A stretch of 64,000 nucleotides of DNA from Flavobacterium selenitireducens (GCF_014748335.1 NZ_JAAVIY010000011.1:23079-87078); one strand, 5' to 3'; shown: positions 51,728 through 61,077, numbered from the stretch's first letter. Numbers and translations: made by a program. The notes: generated from the sequence alone by a model not told the origin.

Positions 51728-52150
51728 TCAATGTTTGTCGTGGCCTTTTCCGTGACCTTTGGCATGGCCCTTTCCGTGCCCGCGATGTTTGCCTTTTACG
51801 ACGGCGTGTTTGCCGCCTTTGTATTTTACTTTATGTGTCCGATAATTCACGTAAGGCGAGCGGCCGTGGTAATCGTTGATGATGATCGTACGCCCTTTGT
51901 ACGGATTATACGTGCGATGTGCCACCGGAAGCGACCGCGAACGTATCCACTTGCCTTTGGTCACGTAAATGTATTCCGTCGTGCGAATATCGTAATAAGA
52001 ATCGATATCGGGCAAGTAATAATATTCTGTCCGGGCTGGAGTGGCAGGCGCCCAGGCGGGAGGCGATCCTACGTTGACGTTGACCGAAACCTGGGCATTA
52101 GAGCTCAAGGCGAATAGTGTGAATAAGATAGTGAAGCAGGTTGTTTTCAT
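51728..52150 (-). CDS. Secreted protein with His/Gly/Lys-rich tail
   Basis: 140 residues. Signal peptide ends SSNA-QVSVN. Mature part has a Tyr/Arg-rich middle (TEYYYLPDIDSYYDIRTTEYIYV). The tail (about 115-140) consists of GKHRGHGKGHAKGHGKGHD-type repeats. The tail could bind divalent metal or nucleic acid. No known family. Starts an apparent operon with the two lipoproteins. Confidence 0.75.
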   Translation of the reverse strand: MKTTCFTILFTLFALSSNAQVSVNVNVGSPPAWAPATPARTEYYYLPDIDSYYDIRTTEYIYVTKGKWIRSRSLPVAHRTYNPYKGRTIIINDYHGRSPYVNYRTHKVKYKGGKHAVVKGKHRGHGKGHAKGHGKGHDKH

Positions 52151-52219
52151 ATTGGTAGATTTAGGGTTCTAATATGGCAAATTTAGCAGTTGTTCGTTTT
52201 ATCCAAAAAGCAAAATGAC

Positions 52220-53458
52220 TTACAGATTTTTAAGTTTCCGAATATCGTTTCCGAAATCTGAAAATTCACCCTCGTTTTTAGAGATGACGATCGCGGCCAC
52301 TCCGTTTCCGATAAAGTTGGTTATCGCACGAGCCTCACTCATGAATTTGTCGACGCCGAGCAGGAACGCAAGGCCCTCGACCGGAATTTTGTGTATGGCG
52401 GTGAGCGTCGACGCAAGCACGATAAAACCGCTTCCGGTAACGCCGGCCGCACCTTTTGAGGTAACCATCAACAAACCGATCACCGTCAGGATTTCGCCAA
52501 ACGTGAGGTGTACGTCATACAATTGCGCCAAAAAAATCACGGCCATCGACAAGTAGATCGAAGTGCCATCGAGATTGAATGAATAACCCGTGGGCACGAC
52601 CAATCCTACGACCGATTTGCTGCAACCCATCTTTTCGAGTTTTTCCATTAGGTTCGGTAGCGCGCTTTCTGAAGACGAGGTTCCCAAAACCAGCAGCAGT
52701 TCCGCTTTTATGTATCCGAGAAAATCGAGAATCCGGATTTTGTAATAGCGCAAAATGCTTCCGAGTACGACAAATACGAACAATCCCATGGTAATGTACA
52801 TTGTGAGCATGAGTTTGCCAAGCGGGATCAGCGTGTGCAAACCGAACTTCCCGACGGTGAACGCCATGCCGCCAAACGCACCGAGAGGCGCCAGATACAT
52901 GACGATCTTCAGCGCGCGGAACACATATTTTGAACAAACGTAAAACGCGTCGACGACCTGTTGTCGCTTGCTGTAATAATTGAGGGCGATCCCGACGACA
53001 ATAGCCGCGATAAGTACCTGCAGCGTCAGGTTGTCGAGGAAGAACTGCAGCCAGCTAAAGTCGGTTTTGCCCGAAGTATATAGGGAAGGATCTTGCACCG
53101 ACAGATTCGTTTTATCGATCTTGCCGGGTTGGATCAGGACCGCTACCGCCACGCCGATCGCAAGGGCGAACGTGGTGACGATCTCGAAATAAATCAGGGA
53201 TTTCACACCGATGCGCCCAACCTTTTTCAAATCGCCCATGCCGCTTATCCCTAAAACGATCGTCAGGAATATGATGGGCGCAATAAAAATTTTGATGATT
53301 TTGATGAACCAGTCGCCAATGAGTTTCATGCTCACGGCGATTTCCGGCGCGTAATGGCCGAGCAGTGCGCCCGCGACAATGGCGATAAGCACCCAGAAAG
53401 TGAGGTTGGTGAGAATCGCGAAGGCGACGGATTCTTTTTTCGGAAGGGTTTCGGCCAT
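52220..53458 (-). CDS. Dicarboxylate/amino acid:cation symporter (DAACS family)
   Basis: 412 residues, glutamate-transporter fold. The hairpin motif TSSSESALPNLMEKL and the substrate/cation loop PTGYSFNLDGTSIYLSMAV are present, as is GAAGVTGSGFIVLASTL in HP2. Imports glutamate, aspartate or C4-dicarboxylates with H+ or Na+. The exact substrate is not decidable from sequence alone. Confidence 0.95.
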   Translation of the reverse strand: MAETLPKKESVAFAILTNLTFWVLIAIVAGALLGHYAPEIAVSMKLIGDWFIKIIKIFIAPIIFLTIVLGISGMGDLKKVGRIGVKSLIYFEIVTTFALAIGVAVAVLIQPGKIDKTNLSVQDPSLYTSGKTDFSWLQFFLDNLTLQVLIAAIVVGIALNYYSKRQQVVDAFYVCSKYVFRALKIVMYLAPLGAFGGMAFTVGKFGLHTLIPLGKLMLTMYITMGLFVFVVLGSILRYYKIRILDFLGYIKAELLLVLGTSSSESALPNLMEKLEKMGCSKSVVGLVVPTGYSFNLDGTSIYLSMAVIFLAQLYDVHLTFGEILTVIGLLMVTSKGAAGVTGSGFIVLASTLTAIHKIPVEGLAFLLGVDKFMSEARAITNFIGNGVAAIVISKNEGEFSDFGNDIRKLKNL

Positions 53459-53582
53459 ATGCGAAGTTACTTTTTAATTCCGATTGAATCAATGTCGCAA
53501 ATAACCCTTTAGCTTGTCGCTTCCGCACGCATCCGTATCGCGTCGGGTTACATAACTTTACGATATTGAAAAACAAGTCATT

Positions 53583-54080
53583 ATGGAAACTGCCAACGCA
53601 ACCGATAACCGTCTTTTAGGTCAACTGACCCTTTACGACATGCACACTGACTTTTTTAAATTCGCATTGGACGGAATCGACGATTCGTCGGCTCAGAACC
53701 GTTTCGGGACGCAAGCCAACCACATCGCCTGGCTCGCCGGGAGCCTGGTGCAGGAGCGATTTGATCTCGCCAATTGGCTTGGCGCCGACGTCAAACAGAA
53801 AAACCATACGCTCTTTGACGGCCACAAGGGCATTCAAGACGGAATCGACTATCCGAAGCTTGACGATTTTAAAGCGGACTGGGTGAAAATCTCGCCGATA
53901 CTAAGAGAAATTCTCTCGGCGGTTCCTAGCGGGAAGCTCGACGAAACTTTCGAGATGGGCGACATAAAAATGACGAACTACGAATATATTTCGTTTCAAA
54001 CTTATCGGGAGGCGAACTGCATCGGGCAAATCGCGTTGTGGAGACGCCTCCTCGGGTTCCCGCCTATGCGGTACATGTGA
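53583..54080 (+). CDS. DinB-superfamily protein
   Basis: 165 residues. Helical bundle with metal-site candidates HIAWLAGSLVQERF (about 48-61) and a C-terminal EYISFQTYREANCIGQIALWRRLLG, where the usual last His is less obvious. A -7 like TAACTTTA lies at 53553-53560. Followed by VOC and a further DinB gene. Confidence 0.82.
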   Translation: METANATDNRLLGQLTLYDMHTDFFKFALDGIDDSSAQNRFGTQANHIAWLAGSLVQERFDLANWLGADVKQKNHTLFDGHKGIQDGIDYPKLDDFKADWVKISPILREILSAVPSGKLDETFEMGDIKMTNYEYISFQTYREANCIGQIALWRRLLGFPPMRYM

Positions 54081-54212
54081 GGGAAGACCGGGACGAGATC
54101 CGAACTTCGTATGTCGAAAGTCGAACCGAAATCCTAATTAAAATGAACTCCCGAAACTTAGCCAAACCTGTGGCGTTCAACGGAATAAAAATCAACACTT
54201 AACAATTCAACG

Positions 54213-54656
54213 ATGAAAGCAATCAATCCTTACCTCAATTTCGAAGGCACAACCGAACAAGCCTTCCAATTCTACCAATCCATTTTTGGAGGCGAATTCT
54301 CCTCGCTCGTGCGTTTCGGCGACCTTCCGAAGTCTGACAATCCGGAAGACCAGCAAGGTTGCGCAGGAATGGAACTGCCATCCGATGACAAAATCATGCA
54401 CATCTCGTTTCCGCTTCCTACGGGAAATGTGCTGATGGCCACAGATGTCGTGTCAAACGAACAATTTCCGTTCAATCCCGGCAACAATTTCTCGATTTCG
54501 ATACAGGCCGACGACGTTGCCGAAGGCCAGAAATTATACGATGCGCTTTCCCGGGACGGAATGCCACTGATGCCGTTCGCTCCCGCAGATTGGGGCGGAC
54601 ACTGGGGCATGCTCACAGACAAATTCGGGATACAATGGATGGTCGATTGCGAATAA
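54213..54656 (+). CDS. VOC-family (PhnB-like) protein
   Basis: 147 residues, glyoxalase/bleomycin-resistance fold of the PhnB / 3-demethylubiquinone-methyltransferase-like type (YLNFEGTTEQAFQFYQSIFGGEF, WGGHWGMLTDKFGIQWMVDCE). No enzymatic activity can be assigned. Its stop codon overlaps the start of the next gene by one base (TAATG). Confidence 0.9.
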   Translation: MKAINPYLNFEGTTEQAFQFYQSIFGGEFSSLVRFGDLPKSDNPEDQQGCAGMELPSDDKIMHISFPLPTGNVLMATDVVSNEQFPFNPGNNFSISIQADDVAEGQKLYDALSRDGMPLMPFAPADWGGHWGMLTDKFGIQWMVDCE

Positions 54657-55156
54657 TGGAACGTCTAACCTCACAAATAAGTCCGACGTTTGAAAGCATG
54701 GTCGCGGCGGTTTCGTCGTTTTCTGATGCGGAATTCAACGCCGTCCCATTCGCCAAAAGCTGGACGGGCGGACAAGTCGCCGAGCATGTGAAACTTTCAA
54801 TTGAAGGCATTCCCGAGCTCTTTGCCGCCGAAACCGCGGCGTCTGACCGCGATCCCGAAGAAAAAATAGAAATGGTCGCCGGTGTTTTTCTCGATTTCGA
54901 CAAAAAATACGAGTCGCCGGAATCCATCGTTCCTGAAGAGAAAACGTACGATCGCCAAGATTACTTGAAGTTTTACAAGGATTTTTTACGAACGCTCGGC
55001 GAACTGGCCGCGAACCTGGATATGTCGCGAATTTGTCTCGGTTTTGAAATTCCGGGTTTCGGACCGATGACGCGCCTTGAGTTCCTTTCGTTTGTGCTGT
55101 TCCACACCCAGCGGCATGTTCGGCAAATGGAAAATATTCGGAAGGCGTTGAATTAA
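54656..55156 (+). CDS. DinB-like protein
   Basis: 166 residues from ATG 54656. Longer in-frame starts lie within the VOC gene. Metal-site candidates AEHVKLSIEGI (about 43-53) and LFHTQRHVRQMENI (about 148-161). DinB-like putative thiol-transferase or hydrolase. Coupled to the VOC gene, which suggests a joint detoxification role. Confidence 0.85.
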   Translation: MERLTSQISPTFESMVAAVSSFSDAEFNAVPFAKSWTGGQVAEHVKLSIEGIPELFAAETAASDRDPEEKIEMVAGVFLDFDKKYESPESIVPEEKTYDRQDYLKFYKDFLRTLGELAANLDMSRICLGFEIPGFGPMTRLEFLSFVLFHTQRHVRQMENIRKALN

Positions 55157-55163
55157 AATCGCG

Positions 55164-55706
55164 TCATAATCGCCTTAGCAGCTGTTTTGCGGCGGCTTTG
55201 TATCCGGCGGAGTGGTGCGGAAAATCTTTCGACAGGATTTCCTTGAGTTCGGGATAGATCCAATCGTATCGCTTTCCGAGCAAGTAAAGGGCGCGCATCG
55301 CATAGGCTTTGGTTGCGACCTTTCGCTCGTCGATGAGCCAGTCGAACGTGGCCGAGGCGATTTTTCGCAGCTGTTCGTCCGTAGCGAAATTGCCGTTTCC
55401 TCTAGAGGTAAATTCGCGTTGGGAAATAAAAAGACAAATTTTTGATATGGAACGCAGCGCGCTGTCGTCGGTAAAATCGACAAGCGAATCGCAGAATTTT
55501 TTAAGATGAGGTTGCAGCCAGTCGATCCTCGATTCCAGGACGAGTTCAAGATTCCAACACGCTTTGTGGTGGTCTTCATCCGAAACGTCGAGACACATGC
55601 CCAAAAGCGTTTCCAATTCCTCGTGATGTTCGAGCACATAGCCCGAAATTCTGTCTCGGATCGGCCTGTGTGCCGTGCTGTTGTGAATTTCTGACCTTAA
55701 ATCCAT
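55164..55706 (-). CDS. Helical-repeat (HEAT-like) protein of unknown function
   Basis: 180 residues from ATG 55706 (MDLRSEIHNSTAHRPIRDRI); the upstream ATG lies in a terminator. All-helical, with repeated blocks that look like HEAT/ARM repeats. No catalytic motif. Converges with the DinB gene. Confidence 0.7.
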   Translation of the reverse strand: MDLRSEIHNSTAHRPIRDRISGYVLEHHEELETLLGMCLDVSDEDHHKACWNLELVLESRIDWLQPHLKKFCDSLVDFTDDSALRSISKICLFISQREFTSRGNGNFATDEQLRKIASATFDWLIDERKVATKAYAMRALYLLGKRYDWIYPELKEILSKDFPHHSAGYKAAAKQLLRRL

Positions 55707-55710
55707 ATCG

Positions 55711-55745
55711 CAAAAATAAAAAAGGCCGGACAAGTGTCCGACCTC
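55711..55745 (-). terminator. Rho-independent terminator
   Basis: Stem AGG-C-CGGAC / GTCCG-A-CCT with one mismatch and a 4-base loop, flanked by an A tract on the left (T on the minus strand). Ends the lipoprotein transcript from 55780. Confidence 0.8.
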
Positions 55746-55779
55746 TTTTGGCGATTTCTATTGTAATTCAGGTAAGTTC

Positions 55780-56301
55780 TTATTTTTTGAATACGTACTC
55801 GACAGATCCTGTCGCGTATTCAGCTCCTCCGTCGTTGTTGCGCGTAGGATATTGACCGATCAACGGCGTATACGTCAACTCGTTTCCTTGCTTTACAAGT
55901 TGAATCGGCACGTTGTCATTGTTTTCATCTGTGTACGTTGCCGTGATGAACGTAGTCGATCCTGTTTGTCCTTGCAATTCCCAAGTCCCGTTGAAAGTAT
56001 TGGAAGCGCAATCGTCTGTTCCGAGTGCTTCATCGATCGTGACGCGGCTGTAAGTATACGTCATCGTGTTGTCGGCGTTCAACTTGATTTTTCCGCTGTC
56101 GTAGCAATCTGATTCTTCGGTAAGGTCGCGGTTCGTGTCCCCGTCCTCATCAAAATCGATAGGGTTTGCGATATTCACTTCTTCAAGATCGTACGTCCCT
56201 GCGATCGACCCGCCGTTTCCGTTGCTGTCGTCGTCGCTACATGAAGTGATACTCAATGCCGCAATCGCGAATAGCCCTAGTAATACATTACTCTTTTTCA
56301 T
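55780..56301 (-). CDS. Lipocalin-like lipoprotein
   Basis: 173 residues. Signal peptide with lipobox ITSC then SDDDSNGNGGS. The mature part begins IAGTYDLEEV and continues as a beta-barrel-like pattern with two Cys (SDCYDSGK, DDCASNTFNGTWEL), as in small lipocalin-like domains of Bacteroidota. Function unknown. Confidence 0.8.
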   Translation of the reverse strand: MKKSNVLLGLFAIAALSITSCSDDDSNGNGGSIAGTYDLEEVNIANPIDFDEDGDTNRDLTEESDCYDSGKIKLNADNTMTYTYSRVTIDEALGTDDCASNTFNGTWELQGQTGSTTFITATYTDENNDNVPIQLVKQGNELTYTPLIGQYPTRNNDGGAEYATGSVEYVFKK

Positions 56302-56407
56302 TGTTGTGTTAGTTTTAAATTAATCTGATGGCAAAGTTAAGAGCGCTATCAAGGGCATTGTTACATAAATTTCTTACGATTTTACAAGATTACCGAAACG
56401 CGATAAT

Positions 56408-58489
56408 TCAAAGGTTACAGTTAACCGAAATGCCGCCGAAATAGTTCACCGGCGCACCCGGATAATAGTAGCGTGGCGCCCCGTTTGGCGGAGCTGACGC
56501 ATTCGGAAGGATCATCGACGCATATTTTTCGTCACCGAAATTATTCACTCCCGCGTAAACCTCGAATCCAAAACGCTGCGACAGTGGCAATCGATAGCCC
56601 AACTTCGAATTCCAGATGCGATATGAGTCGTTGTAAACCGTGTTGGCGTCATTCATTGGAATTTCGTCCACGTATCTAAAGTCAATCGACACGTAAATAC
56701 CTTTCGCCCAATTGAGCATAAGGCCCGCGTTGGCGGAATTTGACGGAACGCCCGTGAGTTTTTTTCCGGAGAAATCGACGTCGTTGTTGAAGAATTCCTC
56801 GAATCGGTAACGCCCGACGCTCGCGTTGGCAAACGGTCGCAGCGACCAATCGCCTGAGAGACGCCAGTCGTATTCCGCCGAAAGCTCGATGCCGCGATGT
56901 GAGGTTTTGCCGGCGTTGACGCCAACGTATTGATCGTCCCCGATGCGTTGGGCCACGAGCAAATCGCGGATTTCCATATTATACAACGCGAACTCGACGT
57001 AAAGTCGCTTGCTGAAAAACAGGAATTTCCCGCCGAGTTCGAAATTATAGCCGCTCTCGGGTTTGATGTCCTGGTTGATGGAACCGTCAGGATTGAGGGT
57101 TTCCTCGACGGCGGGCATCGAGAATCCGCGGCTGGCCGAGGCGTAAAAGGTTTGGTTCGCATCAGTCGTCGGACGGAACAAAACCGACAATTGAGGCGTC
57201 CAGATTCCATCGTATTCATACGTTTCAGATGCGCGATCGGCAATCGGAAACGTCGTCTCGAGATCGAATTTCGTCTTGTTGTAGTTGACGCCGGCCTGAA
57301 CCTCGAATTGCTCGAACGGCTTGAGCCTCAGCTGGGCAAACGCATTTACGATCGTCCGATTTTGGTCGTTCCCGGCCAGTTGTTGGCCAACGAGGCTTCC
57401 GTTTCCGTTGTTTTGCTGATAGCGGTTTTCGAGATTTTTTCCTTCAAAACCGTCTCGAAATAATTCCCCTCCGACCAAATAATTGATCTTGTCCGAAGCG
57501 ATCCTGCCGCTAAATTGTGTCCGGCCGCCGTAACCTGACGTATTCTGTCGCAAAATATCGAACGGACGCGGCTCGTCACTTTTCTTGTGGTTGTAAAAAA
57601 CCGAAGTCGCATTTCTCAAACTTCCGGCAATCTTTGTTTCGTACGATAATCCCGCGATCCAGGCATCGTATTGCTCAAATCCTTTGGAGGCAAGCCAGGT
57701 CGGGGCGGCGGCTCGCGGATTGTTCTCGAATGTCGCCTTGTCGATCGAACTCGGAATAAACGCTTTCATAGCCGTAAAATTTCCGAAATACGTCAGTTTG
57801 GAATTTTCGCGCCGGAACAGTTCCCCGGCCAGGGTCACGCCTTCCCGTTTGTAGCGCGAATTTTGGCGCCAACCGTCAGATTCCAGCCGATGATAACTGA
57901 GGTTCATCGATGTCGTTTTCGAATCAAAACCGTAAGTGGCGGTGTTTTTCAATAATCCGAACGAACCGGCCGTCGCACTTATCCGCGCTGCATGTCCATC
58001 GATACTCCTTGTCTTAGGCTGAAGCAAAATCGCCCCGCCCAAGCCGGCTCCGTAAACGCTCGACAGCGGCCCTTTTATGATCTCGACGCTTTGGATGTTT
58101 TCGACGTCGATATCTTCGATCGTAGTTTCCGAATCGCCCGAAGTAAGCGGAATATTGCCGTAAAACGCCCGGATTTTATTGGTTCCGAACGGCGTGCGCG
58201 CCCCAATCCCACGAATGGAAATCCTGTTGGTATTCAACGTCCCCGATTGCATCAACACGCCCGAAATGCGGTTCATGGCCGTTGCGATTTCTACATTGTT
58301 ATTGCGTTTGAGATCGGCCGGGGAAAGAAATCCGATCGCAGCCGGCGCATTCATCAGGCTATCGTTGATATGGAAGTTTGAAATCCTGACCTCGTCGAGT
58401 TTGACCGAAGTCGAATCCGTTTGCCCAAAAACGGAAATATGCGCCAGTAGGAGTAAAGGCGCATATTGTATTGAATGTCGGATACTCAT
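56408..58489 (-). CDS. TonB-dependent outer-membrane receptor, candidate PQQ receptor
   Basis: 693 residues from ATG 58489 (MSIRHSIQYAPLLLLAHISVFGQ, signal peptide). Plug domain about 35-165 (SIRGIGARTPFG, VEIIKGPLSSVYGAGLGG), 22-strand barrel, C-terminal NCNL. It lacks the N-terminal carboxypeptidase-like domain of SusC proteins. Length and motifs (SIRG-x-GAR, the ending FGxxxxxNYFGGI) recall E. coli YncD/PqqU, a PQQ receptor. Its start overlaps the dehydrogenase stop (ATGA). PQQ uptake is inference from the neighbour. Confidence 0.85.
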   Translation of the reverse strand: MSIRHSIQYAPLLLLAHISVFGQTDSTSVKLDEVRISNFHINDSLMNAPAAIGFLSPADLKRNNNVEIATAMNRISGVLMQSGTLNTNRISIRGIGARTPFGTNKIRAFYGNIPLTSGDSETTIEDIDVENIQSVEIIKGPLSSVYGAGLGGAILLQPKTRSIDGHAARISATAGSFGLLKNTATYGFDSKTTSMNLSYHRLESDGWRQNSRYKREGVTLAGELFRRENSKLTYFGNFTAMKAFIPSSIDKATFENNPRAAAPTWLASKGFEQYDAWIAGLSYETKIAGSLRNATSVFYNHKKSDEPRPFDILRQNTSGYGGRTQFSGRIASDKINYLVGGELFRDGFEGKNLENRYQQNNGNGSLVGQQLAGNDQNRTIVNAFAQLRLKPFEQFEVQAGVNYNKTKFDLETTFPIADRASETYEYDGIWTPQLSVLFRPTTDANQTFYASASRGFSMPAVEETLNPDGSINQDIKPESGYNFELGGKFLFFSKRLYVEFALYNMEIRDLLVAQRIGDDQYVGVNAGKTSHRGIELSAEYDWRLSGDWSLRPFANASVGRYRFEEFFNNDVDFSGKKLTGVPSNSANAGLMLNWAKGIYVSIDFRYVDEIPMNDANTVYNDSYRIWNSKLGYRLPLSQRFGFEVYAGVNNFGDEKYASMILPNASAPPNGAPRYYYPGAPVNYFGGISVNCNL

Positions 58490-59754
58490 TTCGTTGCGGA
58501 AATCTGCCAAAGCGTGTTGCCGCTGTCGTCGTTGACCAAAAGCGATCCGTCAGGCATTACCGTCACATCCGTCGGACGCCCGTAAACGCGCGATTTGTCG
58601 AGATTGTGTACGAATCCGGTAAGGAAATCTTCCGGTTTTCCTGGCTTTCCATTGTCGAACGGAACGAACAACACCTTGTAACCGCTGAGTTTGGATCGGT
58701 TCCAAGACCCGTGTTGGCCTACGAAAGCGCCGTTTTTGTACTTCGCCGGGAATTTGTCGCCAGTGTAGAATGCGATTCCGAGCGAAGCCGTGTGCGAATC
58801 GACGGGAACATCAGGAACGATGGCCTTTTTGACAAGCTCGGGTTTTTGGCCTTTCATTCTCGGATCTTCAATTTGTCCGAAATAAGAATAGGGCCAGCCG
58901 TAAAATCCGCCGCGTTTGACGGACGTGATGTAATCCGGAACGAGGTCGTCGCCCAAACCGTCGCGTTCGTTGACGGCCGTCCATAATTCCTTGGTCACGG
59001 GATTCCAGTCCATGCCTACAGGATTGCGAAGTCCGTCCGCATATAGTTTTTCGCCGCTTCCGTCAGGGTTGATTTCGAGAATGGCCGCACGGCGCACTTC
59101 CTTGTCCATTCCGTATTCGCCCACGTTGCTCGCCGATCCTACCGAAACATAAATCTTGGAATTGTCCGCATTTGCGATGAGGTTGCGCGTCCAGTGATTG
59201 TTGTAGCCACCGGCGGGCAAATCGAGGATTTTTTTACCCTTGCCTTCGAGCTTCGTTTGGCCGGCTTTGTACGGATAAGTGTAGACGCCTTCGGTATTGG
59301 CAATGTAAAAGGTGTTTCCGATGATGAGCATCCCATACGGCTGGCTCAACCCGCTGATCAGGACCGAACGCGTCTCATATTTGCCGTCTTTGTCCTTGTC
59401 CTGGAACATCGTGATCTGGTTCTTGCTCGAGCGCGTGCCGCTTTCCACGACGAAAATGTCACCGTTCGGGCCGATGTAGGTGTTGCGCGGATTTTCGAGC
59501 TTGTCGGCGAATTTGGTGACGGTAAAGCCTTCAGGGGCTTTCGGCATCTCGTTGGGCTGCCAGCCTTCGACGCGGCTGTTGTTAGTGACCGATTCGGTTT
59601 GGTAAGGAGCCGGGAGCGCAATATCTCCGATGGCAGTCCTGACGGTGTTTCCCGGGCCTTTCGCCAATTGTTCTTTTTCTTCTTTTTTGACTTGGCCCTG
59701 GCACGAAACGAAGATCGCGGCCATAGCTGAAATCATCAGTGTAGTAGTTTTCAT
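58486..59754 (-). CDS. PQQ-dependent sugar dehydrogenase (sorbosone/aldose dehydrogenase-like) lipoprotein
   Basis: 422 residues. Signal peptide with lipobox FVSC. Beta-propeller of the soluble PQQ glucose dehydrogenase / sorbosone dehydrogenase family: KFADKLENPRNTYIGPNGDIFVVE, GGYNNHWTRNL (conserved His), DGLRNPVGMDWNP, and GRPTDVTVMPDGSLLVNDD. Periplasmic oxidation of aldoses or sorbosone with PQQ is expected. No PQQ biosynthesis genes are seen here. Upstream of, and coupled to, a TonB receptor. Confidence 0.9.
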   Translation of the reverse strand: MKTTTLMISAMAAIFVSCQGQVKKEEKEQLAKGPGNTVRTAIGDIALPAPYQTESVTNNSRVEGWQPNEMPKAPEGFTVTKFADKLENPRNTYIGPNGDIFVVESGTRSSKNQITMFQDKDKDGKYETRSVLISGLSQPYGMLIIGNTFYIANTEGVYTYPYKAGQTKLEGKGKKILDLPAGGYNNHWTRNLIANADNSKIYVSVGSASNVGEYGMDKEVRRAAILEINPDGSGEKLYADGLRNPVGMDWNPVTKELWTAVNERDGLGDDLVPDYITSVKRGGFYGWPYSYFGQIEDPRMKGQKPELVKKAIVPDVPVDSHTASLGIAFYTGDKFPAKYKNGAFVGQHGSWNRSKLSGYKVLFVPFDNGKPGKPEDFLTGFVHNLDKSRVYGRPTDVTVMPDGSLLVNDDSGNTLWQISATK

Positions 59755-59923
59755 ATGTTGTTTTTTAGCGTCACGTCGAATTTAGGTATTATAAAAAGCG
59801 TCCGGAAACATCGGCCAAAACATTAAAACTTATTTAACAGTGCACCAAAAGTGGGTTTTGCGTATATTTAATTTCACGAACCCGATGCATTTTCAGATAT
59901 TTGCACTTTTATCCCAAACGCAA

Positions 59924-60454
59924 GTGATACACCTTCACGACAAGAAATTCGTGCCGTTCATCTCAGAAGAGGAAATTGATTTCGCAATTTCGGAAATGGC
60001 CAAGCATATAGAAGACGACCACCAGGAAGAAACGCCAGTCTTCATCGGAATATTAAACGGCTCGTTCATGGTCGTTGCCGATCTCCTAAAAAAATACCGA
60101 TTCCCTTGCGAGGTGAGCTTTATGAAGTTGTCGTCTTATGAAGGCACGTCGACCACCAATGAGGTCAAGCAACTCATCGGGCTAAACGAAAGCCTCGAAG
60201 GCCGAAGCGTGATCATCGTCGAGGACATCGTCGATACGGGAAATACAATAGAAGCGCTCAAAGCCATTTTCAAGGCCCAGAACGTCAAGCATCTCAAGAT
60301 CGCGACGCTTTTTTTCAAACCCGAAGCCTACAAAAAAGACATCAAGCTCGACTACGTCGGCATCCGCATCCCAAATAAATTCATCGTGGGCTACGGACTC
60401 GATTACGACGGCCTAGGGCGCAACCTGCCACTCGTTTACCAACTCGCCGAATAA
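59924..60454 (+). CDS. hpt: Hypoxanthine phosphoribosyltransferase
   Basis: 176 residues from GTG 59924 (V/MIHLHDKKFVPFISEEEI), which gives the family's usual length. In-frame ATGs at 59840 and 59885 would add 13-28 residues of non-homologous N-terminus. PRPP motif VIIVEDIVDTGNTIEAL, purine-site GILNGSFMV, FFKPEAYKK, DYVGIRIPNKFIVGYGLDYD. Salvages hypoxanthine and guanine. First gene of an hpt-adk pair. Confidence 0.93.
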   Translation: MIHLHDKKFVPFISEEEIDFAISEMAKHIEDDHQEETPVFIGILNGSFMVVADLLKKYRFPCEVSFMKLSSYEGTSTTNEVKQLIGLNESLEGRSVIIVEDIVDTGNTIEALKAIFKAQNVKHLKIATLFFKPEAYKKDIKLDYVGIRIPNKFIVGYGLDYDGLGRNLPLVYQLAE

Positions 60455-60465
60455 TCGGCCTAACA

Positions 60466-60501
60466 CATTCGCTAATTCGCTAATCAACTCATTCGCTAAT
60501 T
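60466..60501 (+). repeat. TTCGCTAA words between hpt and adk
   Basis: Three TTCGCTAAT words ending three bases before the adk ATG, so the adk translation signal lies inside repeat DNA. Confidence 0.8.
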
Positions 60502-60504
60502 AAA

Positions 60505-61077
60505 ATGATCAACATCGTATTGTTCGGAAAACCCGGAGCCGGCAAAGGAACACAAGCCGAATTCCTCAAAGAGAAATACAACCTTGTCCACCTTTCCACC
60601 GGAGACATTTTCCGCTTCAACATGAAAAACGGCACCGACCTCGGCAATCTCGCCAAAAGCTATATAGACAAGGGCGATCTGGTTCCCGATGAAGTGACGA
60701 CGAAAATGCTGATAGACGCCGTAAACGCCAACCCTGGCGCAAAAGGATTTTTGTTCGACGGCTATCCGCGCACGATTTCGCAGGCAGAAGCTCTTGACGC
60801 GTTCCTCGAATCGAAAGGCACGCAAAACACGGCCACGATCGCCCTTGAAGCCGACGACAATATTTTGGTGGCCCGCTTGCTCGAACGCGGTAAGACATCC
60901 GGACGTATAGACGACCAGGACGAAGATAAAATCCGGAACCGCTACCAGGAATACAACGAAAAAACGGCGCCTCTGATGGATTATTACAAACAGCAGGGCA
61001 AGTTCCACGCGGTAGATGGGATTGGCGAGATCGCCGAAATCACAAGCCGTCTGGGTAACGTGATCGATAATTTATAA
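60505..61077 (+). CDS. adk: Adenylate kinase
   Basis: 190 residues. P-loop GKPGAGKGT (8-16), HLSTGDIFR, DGYPRTISQAEAL, and RLLERGKTSGRIDDQDEDKIRNR as lid region; the short (non-zinc) lid type. Interconverts ATP, AMP and ADP. Follows hpt with only repeat words between. Confidence 0.96.
   Translation: MINIVLFGKPGAGKGTQAEFLKEKYNLVHLSTGDIFRFNMKNGTDLGNLAKSYIDKGDLVPDEVTTKMLIDAVNANPGAKGFLFDGYPRTISQAEALDAFLESKGTQNTATIALEADDNILVARLLERGKTSGRIDDQDEDKIRNRYQEYNEKTAPLMDYYKQQGKFHAVDGIGEIAEITSRLGNVIDNL

Noticed and set aside
56408..58489. SusC-type sugar receptor
   Set aside because: It lacks the N-terminal carboxypeptidase-like domain, has no SusD partner, and is shorter than SusC proteins.
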